Assembly (NCBI GenBank): GCA_020432045.1
Contig: JAGQHB010000091.1
Location: 1-56,203, forward strand
From: Dehalococcoidia bacterium
GTDB lineage: Bacteria > Chloroflexota > Dehalococcoidia > Tepidiformales > Tepidiformaceae
Direction: 5' to 3'
DNA: 56,203 nt
In this document: positions 53,682-56,203 of the stretch, one piece after another
How the letters are laid out: the number at the start of each line of letters is the position of its first letter
How positions within the stretch are numbered: position 1 is the first letter of the stretch
Translations under genes and position numbers: made by a program
Notes under the pieces: model-generated
Database searches by the model: none
The model's input: only the letters and a program-made list of their open reading frames with translations
What the model was told of the DNA's origin: nothing

Positions 53682-54917
53682 ATGTTCGACGTGTGCGTTG
53701 TGGGGCTCGGGCACATTGGCCTCCCAACGGCGGCGCTGCTTGCGCGCGCCGGGGTACGTGTTGCCGGCGTTGATATATCGCCGACGGTGCTGGCCGCCCT
53801 TAAGCGTGGCGAAGTGCTTATTCCCGAGCCCGGCCTCACACAGCTCGTTGCGGACGTTGTCCACGATGGCTCGTTGGTCGCGCATGATGCCGTTCAGCCG
53901 GCATCCACGTTCCTCATCACCGTCCCCACTCCAATTCGAGAAGACCATAGCTGCGACCTGGGATCGGTTATCGCAGCTGCTGAGGCTGTCGCCGCCGTGG
54001 TTACCGCCGGAGCACTCGTTATCCTCGAGTCCACTGTCCCTCCGGGCACAACGGCCAGTTCCTTCGCACAGGTGTTCGAGCGCCGCGGGCTCATTCCCGG
54101 CGTCAATATCCATATTGCGTTCTGCCCGGAACGCGCCCTCCCCGGCAGCACGCTCCGGGAGATCGCGACGAACGCCCGGCTCGTCGGAGGCCTCACCCCC
54201 TCATGTACGGAGGCTGCGACAGCGTTCTATGCCATGTTCGTCAGCGGCCCGCTCCATCCCACCACGGCCACCATGGCCGAAACGGCGAAGCTCTTCGAGA
54301 ACACCTACCGCGACGTCAATATCGCCCTCGCGAACCAGTTCGCGTCACTCTGCAGCAGTATCGGAATCCCGGCTCGCGAGACCATTGCGCTTGCGAACCA
54401 TCATCCACGGGTGCAGGTGCACAACCCCGGCATCGGCGTTGGTGGGCACTGCATTCCCGTCGACCCATACTTCCTGCTGGGCTCAGAGGGCATCGCGTCC
54501 CTGGTTGCCCAGGCACGGGCCGTAAACAATGCGGTCCCCGCGGCCGTCGCCCGCGATATAGAAGCGGAAGCCATCCGCCTTGGTGCACGCACGGTGGCGA
54601 TACTCGGTTTGACCTACAAAGAGGATACAGCCGATGTCCGCGATAGCCCCGCGGTCGCGGTAGCCCGCGCGCTCGCCGGCTGTTCTGACCTGGACATCGC
54701 GACATTCGACCCATATGTCGCCCTGGACGGCCTCAACCCCTCCGAATCGCTGGCTGCAGCCGTCGGTGATGCTCACCTCACTGTTGTCCTGGTCGCTCAC
54801 GCCGCGTTCATCGCAGCGCTGCCGGAGCTCCTCGATGACAGTGCCAACGTCGTCGACTACACCGGAAAGGTGCCGCTGGAGTCGGCCAAAGTTCCGCTCG
54901 GAAGGCTTCCATCGTGA
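53682..54917 (+). CDS. wecC: UDP-N-acetyl-D-mannosamine dehydrogenase WecC
   Basis: A 411-residue NAD-dependent UDP-sugar 6-dehydrogenase. It shows VVGLGHIGLPTAALLARAG, a lysine in AETAKLFENTYRDVNIA, the catalytic-cysteine motif NPGIGVGGHCIPVDPYF, and the C-terminal LTYKEDTADVRDSP. With WecB and WecG it makes and uses ManNAcA. ATG at 53682 preferred over an upstream GTG (53664). Confidence 0.92.
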   Translation: MFDVCVVGLGHIGLPTAALLARAGVRVAGVDISPTVLAALKRGEVLIPEPGLTQLVADVVHDGSLVAHDAVQPASTFLITVPTPIREDHSCDLGSVIAAAEAVAAVVTAGALVILESTVPPGTTASSFAQVFERRGLIPGVNIHIAFCPERALPGSTLREIATNARLVGGLTPSCTEAATAFYAMFVSGPLHPTTATMAETAKLFENTYRDVNIALANQFASLCSSIGIPARETIALANHHPRVQVHNPGIGVGGHCIPVDPYFLLGSEGIASLVAQARAVNNAVPAAVARDIEAEAIRLGARTVAILGLTYKEDTADVRDSPAVAVARALAGCSDLDIATFDPYVALDGLNPSESLAAAVGDAHLTVVLVAHAAFIAALPELLDDSANVVDYTGKVPLESAKVPLGRLPS

Positions 54918-54979
54918 CCTGGCTCCCAGTGCCAGTCTCTTTCACACCGCCTGCTGCCCGGGGCTGAGGCTGAGTGTCA

Positions 54980-56203
54980 ATGCCAGCCATTCCGCTCTCC
55001 AGACGCATCTACGGAAAGCTGCCCTACCGCGCGCAGTCGGTGGCTGTCGCCGCCGCCGGCGCCATCCGCGAACGCCGCAAATTCGGCCCACGATTCGATG
55101 AGCGGGTGGGTTGGTACCTCGCGAACGACCGGCGCACCACGGCAGAAGTGGCCGCCATCAGGGACGCCCGGCTCCGCCGCATCGTCCGTCACGCTGCCAG
55201 GACGGTCCCCTACTGGCGCGACCAGTTCGGAGCTGCGGGCCTCGCGCCCGAGTCTGTCCGCACGGTTGAGGACCTGGCGCCCTTGCCCCTGCTTGGCCGC
55301 GCAGGTGTCGTCGGCGCCGGTGACCGCCTCATCTCCACGGCCGTCCCCGCCCGCCAGCGTGTTCGCCAGCACACCGGTGGGACGACTGGAGCCGGGCTCG
55401 TCTTTTGGACGACCTGGGAGTCACTGCGCGACCAGGAAGCAGTCTGGTGGCGCCACCGCGTCCGCCATGGGATTGACCGCGGCACCTGGTTTGCCCAATT
55501 CACTGGCCAACCCATCATCTCGGGCTCGCGAGGGAGGCCACCCTATTGGCACGTGAACCGCTTCAGCCGATGTGTCCTCTATAGCGTTCACCATCTTTCG
55601 CCACAAACCGCCCACGCCTACCTCCAGGACCTCGTTCGTCGGGGCCTTCCGTGGTTGCATGGATTCCCCTCGTTCCTCTCGTATCTTGCCCGTGAAGCCA
55701 TCGCCAGCGGTGTCACCCTCCGGCCCGCATGGGTTTCCACCGGCGCCGAAAACCTCCTTGGCTGGCAGCGCGACATCATTCGCGAGGCGTTCGCGGTCGA
55801 ACCATTCCGGCACTATGGCCTGTCTGAAGGCGTCGCCAACGCTTCCCAGTGCCCTGAGGGACGGCTGCATGTGGATGAGGACTACTCCGCCGTGGAGTTT
55901 ATCTCGAACGGCGACGGGACCCACGCTATCGCCGGGACTAACCTCTCCAACGCGGCCATGCCTCTAATTCGATACGTAACGGACGACATTGCCGTGTTGG
56001 CCGACGGCTGCGATTGTGGACTTCCGGGCCGGGCACTGGCGTCCATTGATGGCCGTCTTGAAGAAACCATTGAATTGGTCGACGGTACCCGGATTGGTAT
56101 GGTCGAACAGCTCTTTTGGGAATTGACCGGCGTGGCGGAGGCGCAGGTACGGCAGTCGCAGCCCGGCCGCTGCACTATCCACCTGGTACCGCGGCCCAGT
56201 TAC
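54980..56203 (+). CDS. CapK/PaaK-like adenylate-forming protein (partial, runs off window)
   Basis: At least 408 residues, open to the window end. Typical phenylacetate-CoA-ligase-like / CapK protein: QHTGGTTGAGLVFWT is the nucleotide loop, and FRHYGLSEGVANASQCPEG the second core motif. A GTG two codons earlier (54974) is also possible. Its role in capsule synthesis is uncertain. Confidence 0.88.
   Translation, partial: MPAIPLSRRIYGKLPYRAQSVAVAAAGAIRERRKFGPRFDERVGWYLANDRRTTAEVAAIRDARLRRIVRHAARTVPYWRDQFGAAGLAPESVRTVEDLAPLPLLGRAGVVGAGDRLISTAVPARQRVRQHTGGTTGAGLVFWTTWESLRDQEAVWWRHRVRHGIDRGTWFAQFTGQPIISGSRGRPPYWHVNRFSRCVLYSVHHLSPQTAHAYLQDLVRRGLPWLHGFPSFLSYLAREAIASGVTLRPAWVSTGAENLLGWQRDIIREAFAVEPFRHYGLSEGVANASQCPEGRLHVDEDYSAVEFISNGDGTHAIAGTNLSNAAMPLIRYVTDDIAVLADGCDCGLPGRALASIDGRLEETIELVDGTRIGMVEQLFWELTGVAEAQVRQSQPGRCTIHLVPRPSY

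Noticed and set aside
1-56203. CRISPR arrays, IS elements, prophage
   Set aside because: No regular spaced repeats, transposase, integrase or phage structural genes were seen.

Overview
This is a high-GC bacterial chromosome segment. It carries ordinary bacterial housekeeping genes (rpsP, rimM, ffh, glyQS, birA, argH, a his operon, dcd, a tRNA-Ala) and bacterial surface-polysaccharide genes. The centre, about 35.1-45.2 kb, is an archaellum-type motility cluster: two archaellins, an ArlD/E-like protein, ArlG- and ArlF-like stator subunits, the ATPases ArlH and ArlI, and the membrane platform ArlJ. Archaellum genes inside a clearly bacterial chromosome point to Chloroflexota, possibly a Dehalococcoidia-like lineage. 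That placement is inferred from gene content only.

Layout. 0-4.5 kb: glycolate oxidase subunits glcF-glcE-glcD behind a Fur-family regulator. 4.5-15.2 kb: a HAD phosphatase, small membrane and thioredoxin-like genes, mazG, alpha-glucan metabolism (GH57 plus glgP), HAD-argH-PNPOx and dcd. 15.5-17.3 kb: a SulP transporter. 17.4-24.2 kb: tRNA-Ala, a 56-residue zinc-ribbon gene, the rimM-khpA-rpsP and ffh region, a gamma-carbonic-anhydrase pair, DUF167 and glyQS. 24.3-30.1 kb: an M1 aminopeptidase, a micro-ORF transcript carrying a copy of the 16S anti-Shine-Dalgarno tail, birA, and an SPFH-NfeD membrane pair. 30.2-34.9 kb: hisZ, an unusual tandem-duplicated HisG, a phospholipase-C-like gene, and hisD. 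35.1-45.2 kb: the archaellum cluster, ending in translationally coupled LysM and M23 peptidoglycan-related genes. 45.8-56.2 kb: an exopolysaccharide cluster with a BY-kinase, a frameshifted wecB, wecG, an alpha/alpha-toroid protein, a fused dehydrogenase, a GT4, wecC, and a capK-like gene cut by the window end.

The most interesting signals are these. (1) The bacterial archaellum has what look like cell-wall adaptation genes fused to the end of its operon. (2) The two archaellin genes are duplicated as whole transcription units, each with an unusual promoter-like pair of boxes, a conserved roughly 178-nt leader with competing helices, and a terminator. (3) The HisG protein is two HisG copies in one chain, with the PRPP loop kept only in the second. 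(4) A small transcript pairs a perfect Shine-Dalgarno with a built-in anti-Shine-Dalgarno mimic. Many gene pairs overlap by ATGA or GTGA, so translational coupling is common. No CRISPR array, transposase or prophage was seen.
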